Assembly: GCA_937891465.1 (NCBI GenBank)
Contig: CALAHF010000097.1
Location: forward strand, 110,134-174,133
Direction: 5' to 3'
Length of the DNA stretch: 64,000 bases
Source: an uncultured Verrucomicrobiales bacterium
Lineage (GTDB): Bacteria; Verrucomicrobiota; Verrucomicrobiia; Verrucomicrobiales; DEV007
Shown here: one piece after another, positions 44,522 through 52,547 of the stretch
Numbering within the stretch: position 1 is the first letter of the stretch
How the letters are laid out: the number at the start of each line of letters is the position of its first letter
The notes under the pieces: generated by a model
What the model saw: the letters and a program-made list of their open reading frames with translations, nothing else
What the model was told of the DNA's origin: nothing
The model's database searches: none
Translations under genes and position numbers: made by a program

Positions 44522-44564
44522 AATCCCGAGGTCGGCTCCTCCTTTTCCGATCTCGGGATTTTTT
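44522..44564 (+). terminator. Strong terminator hairpin with an anti-Shine-Dalgarno-like loop
   Basis: Arms at 44522-44535 and 44547-44560 pair over 14 bp with one G-U pair, followed by TTTTTT. The 11-base loop CTCCTCCTTTT contains the CCTCCTTT of the 16S rRNA 3' end. It may end a second small RNA starting around 44440-44500, just before the sigma factor gene. Confidence 0.6.
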
Positions 44565-44655
44565 GTGTTTCAAGTGTAACCTTCAACGGAAACAAACCGT
44601 CTTTCAAAACGTGAGGCTCTTACCAGCCATTCTCTATTTCGATAAGAAACGAATC

Positions 44656-45219
44656 GTGTCGACCGAACAACCTACCGATGCTGAACTGGTTCTCCAGACT
44701 ACAGCAGGTGATGAATCGGCCTTTGCCGTTTTGGCGGGACGATATCGTAGTCGTGCATTTTCCACCGCATCACGGTTTGCCCGCGGAAAACAAGAACTTG
44801 AAGATTTAACCCAAGATATCTTTCTAAAAATCTGGAAAGGACTGCCCACTTTTCGCGAAGACGCCCCCTTCGAGCATTGGTGTATGAAAATCATCGTTCG
44901 AACCTGCTACGATTTTCTCAGGAAAAACCGAAAACGACGCGAAAACGAAGTCCTGGCTGGAGAGTCCACAAGCCTCCTTGAAACGAAAAAAGCCGACTTT
45001 CCCGACAGTCGCCGAAAAGAAGCCTGGGAGGTCGTTCACCATTTGCTTAGCCAACTTAACGAAAAAGACCGCACCGTTGTCACCTTGCTGGACCTTGAAG
45101 AACGCAGCGTTAAAGAAATCGCTCAGCTTACCGGATGGAGCGAATCCAACGTCAAAGTCCGGGCCCATCGGGCACGGAAGAAAATGAAACACCTTTACGA
45201 AACTCAATCAGAACGATGA
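44656..45219 (+). CDS. ECF-type RNA polymerase sigma factor
   Basis: About 187 residues from the GTG at 44656. Region 2 is clear (AGDESAFAVLAGRYRSRAFSTASRF, EDLTQDIFLKIWKGLPTFRE, FEHWCMKIIVRTCYDFLRKNRKRR), and region 4 reads LNEKDRTVVTLLDLEERSVKEIAQLTGWSESNVKVRAHRARKKMK. It belongs to the RpoE-like ECF group. The frame runs further upstream but that part crosses a terminator. The stop overlaps the next start as ATGA, typical of a sigma/anti-sigma pair. Confidence 0.85.
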   Translation: MSTEQPTDAELVLQTTAGDESAFAVLAGRYRSRAFSTASRFARGKQELEDLTQDIFLKIWKGLPTFREDAPFEHWCMKIIVRTCYDFLRKNRKRRENEVLAGESTSLLETKKADFPDSRRKEAWEVVHHLLSQLNEKDRTVVTLLDLEERSVKEIAQLTGWSESNVKVRAHRARKKMKHLYETQSER

Positions 45220-45521
45220 AGAAACCAACCTTCGAGGAATTGATAGATTCCGCCAAAAACCACCAGATCGACACTTCGGCTGCCGAGTTTGGGTTTGAAA
45301 CGCGCCTGCTGGCCTCCATCCGTGAACTGGGTCAGACCGAGACTGGATTCCTCGACGTCTTCGGCAGCTGGCTTTGGAAAAGCAGCCTTGGACTTGCCCC
45401 TGTTGTCGCGATTCTCATCACATTGGCGATCATTATGAACGGAATTGATATTCCCAACGGCACCTCTGGCGTCGTCGCCTATGCCATCGATTTTCTCCAT
45501 CAACCCCTGTCTGATCGATGA
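45216..45521 (+). CDS. Small membrane protein, probable anti-sigma factor
   Basis: A 101-residue protein with a polar N terminus (KKPTFEELIDSAKNHQIDTSAAEFGFETRLLASI), which would lie in the cytoplasm to bind the sigma factor, and one membrane helix (GLAPVVAILITLAIIM). It has no zinc-binding anti-sigma motif. The role is inferred from the ATGA overlap with the sigma gene and the layout. Its last seven codons and stop (HQPLSDR) are formed by a 43-bp repeat copy. Confidence 0.7.
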   Translation: MKKPTFEELIDSAKNHQIDTSAAEFGFETRLLASIRELGQTETGFLDVFGSWLWKSSLGLAPVVAILITLAIIMNGIDIPNGTSGVVAYAIDFLHQPLSDR

Positions 45522-45539
45522 TCCAACCCTATTAATTCG
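45497..45539 (+). repeat. 43-bp palindromic repeat, copy 11, overlapping two genes
   Basis: The right half CGATGATCCAACCCTATT is standard, and the left half is flipped (CAACCCCTGTCTGATC). It encodes the last codons and stop of the anti-sigma-like gene, and its last base is the first of the GTG start of the next gene. Confidence 0.65.
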
Positions 45540-45970
45540 TGAAAAAACTCAATCCAAAAGCCAAAGCCGGTTGCGGTGTTATATTCGTGTTCGGACTCGG
45601 GTTTGTTGCCGGACTGGTGGCCACTTTTGTGATCATCATCGGAATCGTCCAGAAATCGGAGAACTGGAAAACTCCGGAATCGAAAGAGTTCATCGCTTGT
45701 CATGTTGGAAAACAAATGGAACTCGATGAAGATCAAATGAAGCAATTTCAGCCGATTGTGAACGAAATTCTCGAGCGACGCTGGGATATGCGGCGGGATT
45801 ACATCGAGCAAGATCAGCAAATGATTGAAGATGAATATTTCCCCAGAATTTCCGCCTTCCTGAGCGAAGAACAACGCAAGAAAGGAATGGAGATGGTCAA
45901 AAGATGGAGACGACAAAATGCCTCAAAACTTGAAGAGGAGCGCCCTATTTCTGAAGGCGAATTGCCCTAA
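45539..45970 (+). CDS. Membrane-anchored periplasmic protein, CpxP/CnrX-like
   Basis: A 143-residue protein: a basic start, one helix (VIFVFGLGFVAGLVATFVIIIGI), then a helical periplasmic domain with MELDEDQMKQFQPIVNEILERRWDMRRDYIE and LSEEQRKKGMEMVKRWRR. The L-x-x-x-Q and basic helix pattern resembles CpxP/Spy and the metal-sensor CnrX, which often sit in ECF sigma operons and tell the anti-sigma about envelope stress or metals. This role is an inference. The start is GTG 45539, seventeen bases after the previous stop. Confidence 0.7.
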   Translation: MKKLNPKAKAGCGVIFVFGLGFVAGLVATFVIIIGIVQKSENWKTPESKEFIACHVGKQMELDEDQMKQFQPIVNEILERRWDMRRDYIEQDQQMIEDEYFPRISAFLSEEQRKKGMEMVKRWRRQNASKLEEERPISEGELP

Positions 45971-46014
45971 AAATTTACTGTCCAGACATCACCAAATTGG
46001 CTAGGGTTACCGCG

Positions 46015-46398
46015 ATGAAACACATTCCTATTTCTCTGTGCATCGCAGTAGCCAGTCTTACTATTTTCGTTTTTCTGACGAGCCCCGCTTCTGCGCAATC
46101 CAAAAAAGCCGCTCCGAAAAAAGTAGAATCCAAGTCGAAAAAACTGACGGACGAGCAAAAAGTAGAACTCAAAAAGGCGCAGGAAATCCTGAAGCAACTC
46201 GACACTTACAAAAAAGGGCTGTTCACGCGACTTTTGAATTCCAGCAAAAAAACAACCCTCGAAGCATTACCCGGAATCGGCAGCGCTACCGCCGACCGAA
46301 TCATCGCTGCCCGACCACTCGAATCATCTGCACACATCGTTTTGATCAAAGGAATCAGTCTAAAAACGTATTCGGACATCGTCGACACCCGCAAGTAA
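46015..46398 (+). CDS. Exported helix-hairpin-helix protein, ComEA-like
   Basis: A 127-residue protein with a signal peptide (IAVASLTIFVFLTSPASA), a Lys-rich stretch (KKAAPKKVESKSKKL) and a C-terminal helix-hairpin-helix LLNSSKKTTLEALPGIGSATADRII, the ComEA-type DNA-binding motif. A surface DNA-binding role, for example in DNA uptake, is possible with the PilT ATPases elsewhere in the window, but the neighbour genes are an ECF sigma operon. ATG 46015 starts the signal. Confidence 0.7.
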   Translation: MKHIPISLCIAVASLTIFVFLTSPASAQSKKAAPKKVESKSKKLTDEQKVELKKAQEILKQLDTYKKGLFTRLLNSSKKTTLEALPGIGSATADRIIAARPLESSAHIVLIKGISLKTYSDIVDTRK

Positions 46399-46400
46399 CA

Positions 46401-47942
46401 TCACGGACGTGCCACTGGCGGCAGCGTATCCACAAAAGCACAATCCGTTCGCTTCAATTCGGCAATCATCCGTGCCCGAAGTTCACGGACCTGTGGCAAA
46501 CGCTCATCTTTTAGAGCTAAATTCACCAGCTCCTCAGGATCATTTTTCATGTCGTAGAGTTCCTCGATCTCTCCGGGGATCAAATTGCGAATGTATTTAA
46601 AACGATCCGTCCGTAAAGACAGCCACCAAGGAACTTGCTGCTTTTGATAAATTGGGTCGGTCGACATGTCGGGAACCGATTCTGAGCCATAGCTCATGCC
46701 AGTATGAGCCGACAACAGATCGGTCCTCCAGTCATCGCCGGCAGGATTTTTCAATAGCGGCGTGAGATCACGTCCGTGCATTTTCCACGGCAAATCCATA
46801 CCCGCGGCGGTGAAAATCGTCGGCACCAAATCCGCGCCACCGACCGGTTTTTCACACACTTTTCCGCCTTCAAAACGAGAGGGCATGCTCACTATCATCG
46901 GCCCGCGAATCGTTCCGTCGTACGGCGCTAATTTCACCTGAAACCCTTTTTGTCCCCAAGCGATTCCTTGGTCCGTCGCAAAAATAATCAGCGTATTTTC
47001 ATACTGCCCCGTCGCCTTCAGCGACTCCACCAGCTGCCCGACACCCTCATCAATCGCCAACACGCCTTGGTGATATTGGCGAACCAGCGAGTGAATATCA
47101 TTCCCGTGAATCGCCTTACCATCCACCGTTCGACCGGCAAATTTTCCCGACTTCAAAACCGGCAACCCATCGGGTCCAGGGATCCACTGCTCCTTCTCGC
47201 GCGAGTATTTCGGTTTACCTTCACGCGGCGGATAAATGTCTTTCGGAATCTCGATTTTAGCATCCGGGTAATCCTTCAAATGCCGTTCCGCCGGCGTGAA
47301 CGGTCCGTGAACCGCTCCATAACATAGCCATAAGAACCATGGCTTATCTTCCGCACGCCCTTCTTCTCCACGAATGTAATCCACCGCCCACCTCGTGTAA
47401 TTATCCGTCGAATATCCCTCCACCTCGACCGCCTCCTCGCCGTTCATTTGGATCAGTTGATCATAAAAATAATTCCCCGAATTCTCCGGGAACGCCGGTC
47501 GATTCCACACCTTCTGAACATCCCAATCACGGCCGAACCCATTATCCGTTCCCGTATGCCATTTTCCGAATTGCGCCGTTTGGTAACCATTTTCGCGAAA
47601 TACCGACGGCCAAAATTTGCACTGCTCAGGATCATACTCACTGCCCGGATATTCCCCCTCCATTCGCATCGATTTGATTCCATACGTTAAATGCCCCGTC
47701 AGAAAGGTCGCGCGCGCCGCCATACACCACGAACCCGTGTAAGAATGGGCAAACCGCACGCCTTTCTCAGCCAGCGCATCGATATTCGGAGTCTTCACCC
47801 ACGGATACGCCTCAGGATAGCAACTGACACTGCGATGCGTCTGATCATCCGTAAAAATAAATAGGATATTCGGACGTTCATCAGCCGACATCAGGCCCGA
47901 GGAAAAAATCAGCGTCAACGCGATCAGAAGAAATCTTTTCAT
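46401..47942 (-). CDS. Exported sulfatase, formylglycine type
   Basis: About 513 residues with a signal peptide (FLLIALTLIFSSGLMSA). PNILFIFTDDQ carries the metal-binding Asp pair; the active-site motif is SWCMAARATFLTGH with C73 to be turned into formylglycine. The motif reads C-x-A-x-R rather than C-x-P-S-R, an accepted variant. Further landmarks: AQFGKWHTG, WLCYGAVHGPFTP, LIIFATDQGIAWG and YDMKNDPEELVNL near the C terminus. Substrates of such enzymes are sulfated polysaccharides or mucins. No maturation enzyme gene is in the window. Confidence 0.85.
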   Translation of the reverse strand: MKRFLLIALTLIFSSGLMSADERPNILFIFTDDQTHRSVSCYPEAYPWVKTPNIDALAEKGVRFAHSYTGSWCMAARATFLTGHLTYGIKSMRMEGEYPGSEYDPEQCKFWPSVFRENGYQTAQFGKWHTGTDNGFGRDWDVQKVWNRPAFPENSGNYFYDQLIQMNGEEAVEVEGYSTDNYTRWAVDYIRGEEGRAEDKPWFLWLCYGAVHGPFTPAERHLKDYPDAKIEIPKDIYPPREGKPKYSREKEQWIPGPDGLPVLKSGKFAGRTVDGKAIHGNDIHSLVRQYHQGVLAIDEGVGQLVESLKATGQYENTLIIFATDQGIAWGQKGFQVKLAPYDGTIRGPMIVSMPSRFEGGKVCEKPVGGADLVPTIFTAAGMDLPWKMHGRDLTPLLKNPAGDDWRTDLLSAHTGMSYGSESVPDMSTDPIYQKQQVPWWLSLRTDRFKYIRNLIPGEIEELYDMKNDPEELVNLALKDERLPQVRELRARMIAELKRTDCAFVDTLPPVARP

Positions 47943-48079
47943 GCCGCGATTTAAAAGGAAATCACCACTCAAAGCAATCGCACAATCCAACAGCAATAAT
48001 TGACCGGCGATACCGCCTGTAAAAACCCCACCAGATCGCGATAACATTTTCACTGATTATGAACGACTTCACCCTGATG

Positions 48080-48122
48080 CGATTTGGTAGGGTATGTTCA
48101 ACGAACCAACGGGGTACGTTGG
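48080..48122 (+). repeat. 43-bp palindromic repeat, copy 12 (degenerate)
   Basis: GGTAGGGTATGTTCAACGAA then CCAACGGGGTACGTTGG; length is kept at 43 but the arms differ. It lies between the sulfatase start and mgtE end, with copy 13 eleven bases on. Confidence 0.6.
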
Positions 48123-48133
48123 AAAAGGCTCCA

Positions 48134-48176
48134 CGAACCAATAGAGTACTTTCAATGAATCAATAGGGTACGTTCG
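48134..48176 (+). repeat. 43-bp palindromic repeat, copy 13
   Basis: CGAACCAATAGAGTACTTTC, then AATGAATCAATAGGGTACG and TTCG, ending five bases before the mgtE stop codon. The right arm is in the flipped orientation (AGGGT). Confidence 0.7.
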
Positions 48177-48181
48177 TGAAA

Positions 48182-49588
48182 TCACCCAGACGCCATCAAT
48201 GCACTCGCAAGCGCGAAGTATATGATCGAGCCGCTGACATCGACTAACGTGGTGATCGCAGGTGAAGCGACCACGGCTGGATCGAGTTTTGCCGCTCGCG
48301 CAATGAGAGGCAAAGCAGCACCGATCAAAGTCGACGTCGTCACTTGCGCGAGCAATGAAATCCCAACCACGGCAGCAATTCGAATGAGCGAATCGCCCTC
48401 ACCGAGAACGCTCTGAGGAAGCAGAAATTGAATCTGAACGGCGACGCAAACTCCGAGCAACGCCCCCAAGATCATGCCAACACGCATCTCTTTAAAGACA
48501 ACTCTAGTAAATTCTCCAGGGCCTAATTCCCCCAGCGACATCGCGCGGATAATCATCGTCGCCGCTTGCCCACCGGTATTTCCACCCGCGGCAACGACCA
48601 TGGGAAGATAAATAACCAGCACGTAGTAGGCTTTTAAAACATTCTCGTACATGTGCATAACCACGCCCGACGCCAACGCGAGAAATGCGAGAACCAGAAC
48701 CCAGCCGAAGCGACGTTTCACATGTCCAAAAACCGAAGTCTGAAGGTAGGAAAGCTCGCCACGTTCACCGCCAATACCGGAGATCATCTCCATATCCTCA
48801 GTGGCCTCTTCCTCGAAAATCTCCATCGCGTCGTCGTGGGTAATAACCCCAAGCAATCGCCCCTCAGCATCAACGACAGGAAGCGCGACCAAATCATAAC
48901 GAGCGATCATGTTTGCCGCCTCCTCCTGGTCTGCGCCCACCTGAATCGACATTTGGTCGTCATCAGCCAAATTGCCGACCAAGGCCGTTTTTTCACCGAA
49001 AGCGAGATCACGAAGGCGAATTTTCCCGATCAATTGATCATTGTCTCCCACCACAAAAATACGACTGAGAACTTCGGTTTCCTCCTTCATCTTTTCAAGA
49101 ATCGCCAGAGCTTCAGCAACAGTGCACGACTCATGAATCTTCCCCATCGCGGTGGTCATCCGGCCACCGGCAGTTTCTTCCTCAAACTGCAAAAGCTCCT
49201 CGGATACCGCCTGCTTTTTCTCCGGCAGAAGCTCGATCAGCTGAGGCCGCTGCTCATCCGAAACCTCTTGCAACAAGTCGACGAGTTCATCGTCATCCAT
49301 CGCATCAAGCACTTCCGCTTGCTCGGTTTCGGGCAGCGTTTGCAGCTTCTTCTCGACGTCACCCGCATCGAGATAATTGATCAAATCACTCATGAAAAGG
49401 TCGGACGGAAGCATGTGAAGAATTGCTTCACGCTCCCCATCATCGAGTCGTTCCAGCGCTTCCTCGACATCGCCTGGATGCGCCCTTTTACAGACGTCGA
49501 CGATTCTCGCTTCGTCATCACTCTCCAGCACTTCGACAATCGTTTCGACGTCGAGCGGTTGAGGATAAACTGTGGCAGAATCAGGCAT
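48182..49588 (-). CDS. mgtE: Magnesium transporter MgtE
   Basis: A 468-residue Mg2+ channel/transporter: N domain with repeated acidic helices (about residues 15-135), two CBS domains (about 145-265, with MTTAMGKIHESCTVAEAL and LVALPVVDAEGRLLGVITHDDA) and five C-terminal helices, including YLPMVVAAGGNTGGQAATMIIRAM, which is the strongest MgtE signature. The CBS part senses cytoplasmic Mg2+. It lies 41 bases downstream of the SelW-like gene on the same strand; no M-box-like leader is apparent in that gap. Confidence 0.95.
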   Translation of the reverse strand: MPDSATVYPQPLDVETIVEVLESDDEARIVDVCKRAHPGDVEEALERLDDGEREAILHMLPSDLFMSDLINYLDAGDVEKKLQTLPETEQAEVLDAMDDDELVDLLQEVSDEQRPQLIELLPEKKQAVSEELLQFEEETAGGRMTTAMGKIHESCTVAEALAILEKMKEETEVLSRIFVVGDNDQLIGKIRLRDLAFGEKTALVGNLADDDQMSIQVGADQEEAANMIARYDLVALPVVDAEGRLLGVITHDDAMEIFEEEATEDMEMISGIGGERGELSYLQTSVFGHVKRRFGWVLVLAFLALASGVVMHMYENVLKAYYVLVIYLPMVVAAGGNTGGQAATMIIRAMSLGELGPGEFTRVVFKEMRVGMILGALLGVCVAVQIQFLLPQSVLGEGDSLIRIAAVVGISLLAQVTTSTLIGAALPLIARAAKLDPAVVASPAITTLVDVSGSIIYFALASALMASG

Positions 49589-49629
49589 CGTGTCAGAGAC
49601 GACGACCTGACAATTTTGGCAAACGGAAA

Positions 49630-49860
49630 TCAGGCAAGCGCCGCGATTTTGCCAGCCAATACCTCATCGTTGGGGAATCCGTCATCCGGACCATTTTTGT
49701 CCCACAATTTTTGCCCGTCAGCGATGACGATAAAGTCACCGCCTCCTCCACGAATTTGGTCGATTTCAGCTGAAGGAATTTTCTCGAGAATCTTTGCTGC
49801 CAAACTGGCAGACGAAGGCTCGTAGTTTCACTGGCCGCAGTATTCGATGGAAATCTTCAT
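49630..49860 (-). CDS. SelW/Rdx-family protein with in-frame TGA at the Sec position (probable selenoprotein)
   Basis: The frame from ATG 49860 reads MKISIEYCGQ, then TGA (49828-49830), then NYEPSSASLAAKILEKI, IDQIRGGGGDFIVIADGQ and FPNDEV, ending at a TGA at 49630. This is the thioredoxin-like SelW/Rdx pattern EYCxx[U/C]NY, with the CxxU redox motif at residues 8-11 and 76 residues overall, normal for the family. TGA sits exactly where Sec occurs in known members. A hairpin CTGCCA-GTT-TGGCAG (49797-49811) begins 17 bases after the TGA, where a bacterial SECIS would be. sel genes are not in the window; a TGC-to-TGA nonsense change cannot be ruled out. Confidence 0.7.
49797..49822 (-). promoter_or_regulatory. 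Candidate bacterial SECIS hairpin downstream of the TGA
   Basis: A perfect 6-bp stem with a GTT loop, 16 bases after the TGA codon, can extend through CTT/AAG and CGAG/CTCG pairs lower down. Bacterial SECIS elements lie in this distance range within the coding sequence. Folding and a bulged U have not been checked by computation. Confidence 0.4.
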
Positions 49861-49924
49861 GATGTTGAAACGTATCGAATCAGATCGTGGATGCAATTTG
49901 AAACGGCTAAGAACTTATTTGAAT

Positions 49925-51337
49925 TCACTCCACAAATTTCCCGGGATTCAAAATGCCCTTCGGATCGAGCGTTGCTTTCAAATCACGATGGACCGCGCGA
50001 CTCACGTCCGAAACAGCATCGCCGAACCAACGTTTTTTCGCCAAGCCAACGCCGTGTTCACCTGTGATCGCACCGCCCTGGGCCAGCACCCATTTGAAGA
50101 GCACATCGAGCGCGGCATCCGCTTTTTCGCGAGCCACGGGATCAATATCGTAATCTTTGACCATTAAATTTGTGTGGATATTTCCGTCACCCGCATGACC
50201 AAAACAAGCCACGGGAATCCCCGTTTCATCTTGTAATTTTCGAGCAAAATTCACCAACTCCACCAACTTAGAACGCGGCACGACGATGTCTTCATTCAAT
50301 TTAATCAGCCCCGTGTCCCGCAGCGAATAGGAAAATTCACGGCGCAATTTCCAGATCGCTTCGCAGCTTTTATCATCCGTTGCCTCGCCAATTTCGATGG
50401 CCTTGAGCGATTCCAGAAAAGCCCGCAGCTCGGCAAGTTCACCTGGCAACGATTTTTCACGGCCATCGATTTCGACAATCAGGTGCGCATTCCCATCCGG
50501 CAATGCTTCGGGGCCCAGGCGTTTACGAGCTGCCGCCAAGGTGAAGCCATCCGTGATTTCCAGCGCTGAAGGTTGCCAACGTGAATTTAAAATTGCCTGA
50601 ACTGCCGCTGCTGCGTCAGAAAATTCAGGGAACGTCACGGTCAACATCGCTCGCGCTTCGGGATGCGGAATGAGCCGCAGAGTGATTTCGGTAACAACTC
50701 CGAGAAGCCCTTCTGAACCCACAAACATACCAATGAGATCAAATCCGGTTTTGTTCTTGTGGCAACGACCACCCGTTTGCAGCACCTCTCCGTTGGCGAG
50801 AACCACTTCCAATCCAAGGATATAATGCCGCGTCACTCCGTATTTCAGACAACGCGGTCCACCTGCATTCGTCGCGACATTTCCGCCGATGGAGCACTCT
50901 TTCAAACTCGCTGGATCAGGTGGGTAATACCAGCCAAGCTCGCGAGCAGCGGTTTGCAAATCATCTAAAATCACGCCCGGTTCGACCACCGCAACACCAT
51001 CCGCCGGATTGATTTCGCGGATCGCATCCATTCCTCGAACGGAGAGTACAATGCCGTCCGACATCGGAACGGCGCCACCAACGTAACCCACCCCGGCTCC
51101 ACGCGTCGTCACGGGAATATTGCGCTCGTTCGCAAACCGCATCGTTTTTACAACGTCTTCACGGCACTTTGCCAGAACAACGGCTTCCGGCGGATTTGAT
51201 GCATACCATTTGTCGACACTGTGGGTCGCCAGATCATCGTCTCGCACAGAGACCACACTTTCGCCCAACAAATCCACCAAATCGGGGATCCAGTCCTTCA
51301 ATTCAGCGCTTCCAGAAGCAGATTCAGCCAATTCCAT
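49925..51337 (-). CDS. FAD-linked oxidase, glycolate/D-lactate dehydrogenase type (GlcD-like)
   Basis: A 470-residue FAD-binding oxidoreductase of the PCMH/VAO family. FAD blocks are TTRGAGVGYVGGAVP and SIGGNVATNAGGPRCLKYGV, and KTGFDLIGMFVGSEGLLGVVTEITLRL follows. The C-terminal cap has CFGHAGDGNIHTN and GEHGVGLAKK, the substrate-side motifs of GlcD and D-lactate dehydrogenases. Substrate is a 2-hydroxy acid, exact identity unknown. Its start overlaps the end of the upstream dgkA-like gene by 40 bases on the same strand. Confidence 0.85.
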   Translation of the reverse strand: MELAESASGSAELKDWIPDLVDLLGESVVSVRDDDLATHSVDKWYASNPPEAVVLAKCREDVVKTMRFANERNIPVTTRGAGVGYVGGAVPMSDGIVLSVRGMDAIREINPADGVAVVEPGVILDDLQTAARELGWYYPPDPASLKECSIGGNVATNAGGPRCLKYGVTRHYILGLEVVLANGEVLQTGGRCHKNKTGFDLIGMFVGSEGLLGVVTEITLRLIPHPEARAMLTVTFPEFSDAAAAVQAILNSRWQPSALEITDGFTLAAARKRLGPEALPDGNAHLIVEIDGREKSLPGELAELRAFLESLKAIEIGEATDDKSCEAIWKLRREFSYSLRDTGLIKLNEDIVVPRSKLVELVNFARKLQDETGIPVACFGHAGDGNIHTNLMVKDYDIDPVAREKADAALDVLFKWVLAQGGAITGEHGVGLAKKRWFGDAVSDVSRAVHRDLKATLDPKGILNPGKFVE

Positions 51338-51678
51338 AATTTCGGTAGGAATATGATAGCGCCGACCACGCCGGCTGCAATGGCTGTGATCAAAACACCA
51401 GCTGCCGAAGCGTCTTTCGCCACTCCAATCGCTGGATCAATTTCCGGCTCGACTCGATCTGCAAGTTTTTCGATCGCTGTGTTCAAAGCTTCCGCAGCCA
51501 TGACAAAACCGATCGCAAAAACCACCGCGACCCACTCGCCCAACGAAATGTGAAGGGCGATTCCAAAAATGACCGCCGCTACACTGAGAACGCAATGGAT
51601 TCGAAAATTAGGCTCAGAACGAAACGTTGTCGCGATTCCCCGAAAGCCGTGGCGCATGCTTTTCGCCAGCCGCTTCAT
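51298..51678 (-). CDS. dgkA: Diacylglycerol/undecaprenol kinase (DgkA family)
   Basis: A 126-residue membrane protein. The N-terminal amphipathic part (MRHGFRGIATTFRSEPNFRIH) and FVMAAEALNTAIEKLADRVEPE, the conserved active-site helix of the DgkA/DgkB family (E-x-x-N-T-A-I-E and a later Asp), are clear, with three helices in total. The family phosphorylates diacylglycerol or undecaprenol. Its end overlaps the FAD oxidase start and its start overlaps the protease stop by four bases, so a joint transcript is likely. Confidence 0.9.
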   Translation of the reverse strand: MKRLAKSMRHGFRGIATTFRSEPNFRIHCVLSVAAVIFGIALHISLGEWVAVVFAIGFVMAAEALNTAIEKLADRVEPEIDPAIGVAKDASAAGVLITAIAAGVVGAIIFLPKLWNWLNLLLEALN

Positions 51679-52547
51679 TTTTCAAAAAGCGCATGAACGC
51701 TGGCCACCGGAATGCAGCTTTTTACAACCATCTGAAGATTCTCACTGCGCCCTTTTTCCCGACTATAATAAATCGATGTTGTCGCAGCGACCACGCCGAT
51801 CAATTCGCCTCGCATATTGAAAACACCCGAGCCACTCGATCCTCGAGCGTAATCTGCAGTGATTTGAACTCGGTTGGTCTTCGTTTTCTTGTCTACAAAA
51901 TAGCGGGCAATAATTCCCTCAGAGAGAGTATAAAACCGTCCATCAGGATGACTCACAACACGGATTTCAGTTCCAACTGGATCGCCTTTCGAAAGTGGAA
52001 CGAAAGGAAAATCTGCGCCATCTGCATTTTTCTTCAACCGCACTACAGCCAAATCATCCTTTTTTGAGGCGGCTAATACCTCCTCAACAGCAAATGCCTC
52101 CCCATCCGAATTCATCGCTCCGAATGCTCCGGAATCGAGATGATCCATCACATGATAATTTGTCACGGCGATACCTGAAGGGTCAATGATCACCGCTCCG
52201 GCATTACTACCATGCCACTTGTCACATTTATCACACTGGTATACCCGGCCGAAAACCAGCGTCGCCTTCCGAGCCTTTCGATAAAATTCAGCATCCGAAA
52301 GTTTCGGATAAGACTGTGGCAATGCCGTAAGTTTTGTATCCGTTCGTGCCGTTTTCAACCCTGCTAGCAACGCCTCTACATCCGCCGTTTCGCCCTCCTC
52401 CATCAAAGCCGTCACCTTTTTTTCAAACGTGACCCGGATGGCGTTGTCATTCACTGGAGGCAATAACGCCGGTTTCGCAGTTTCCTGAGAAATTCCGAGA
52501 GCCACTGAAACTAGACAAATGAAGGCGGCAGTAACCGATCGCTTCAC
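51675..52547 (-). CDS. Exported trypsin-like serine protease with a CxxC pair
   Basis: A 290-residue protein from the GTG at 52547, which overlaps the preceding stop as GTGA. The signal peptide is TAAFICLVSVALGISQ. The triad is His in VTNYHVMDHL, Asp in KKDDLAVVRLK and Ser in ARGSSGSGVFN. Before the His lies YQCDKCDKWH, a CxxC-x-x-H arrangement that could bind metal or haem-like cofactors but is unexplained. There is no PDZ domain. It is translationally linked to the haem/LRR protein gene before it. Confidence 0.75.
   Translation of the reverse strand: MKRSVTAAFICLVSVALGISQETAKPALLPPVNDNAIRVTFEKKVTALMEEGETADVEALLAGLKTARTDTKLTALPQSYPKLSDAEFYRKARKATLVFGRVYQCDKCDKWHGSNAGAVIIDPSGIAVTNYHVMDHLDSGAFGAMNSDGEAFAVEEVLAASKKDDLAVVRLKKNADGADFPFVPLSKGDPVGTEIRVVSHPDGRFYTLSEGIIARYFVDKKTKTNRVQITADYARGSSGSGVFNMRGELIGVVAATTSIYYSREKGRSENLQMVVKSCIPVASVHALFEK

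Noticed and set aside
47339..47690. Proline/Arg-rich plus-strand frames within the sulfatase
   Set aside because: They are shadows on the opposite strand of a gene with clear sulfatase motifs.
25989..48176. Repeated 43-bp units considered as a CRISPR array or attachment sites
   Set aside because: Copies are kilobases apart except for two close pairs, have no regular spacers, and are near-palindromic; no cas or integrase genes are present.
49589..49629. M-box riboswitch for mgtE
   Set aside because: Only 41 bases separate the upstream gene from mgtE and no long structured leader fits in them.
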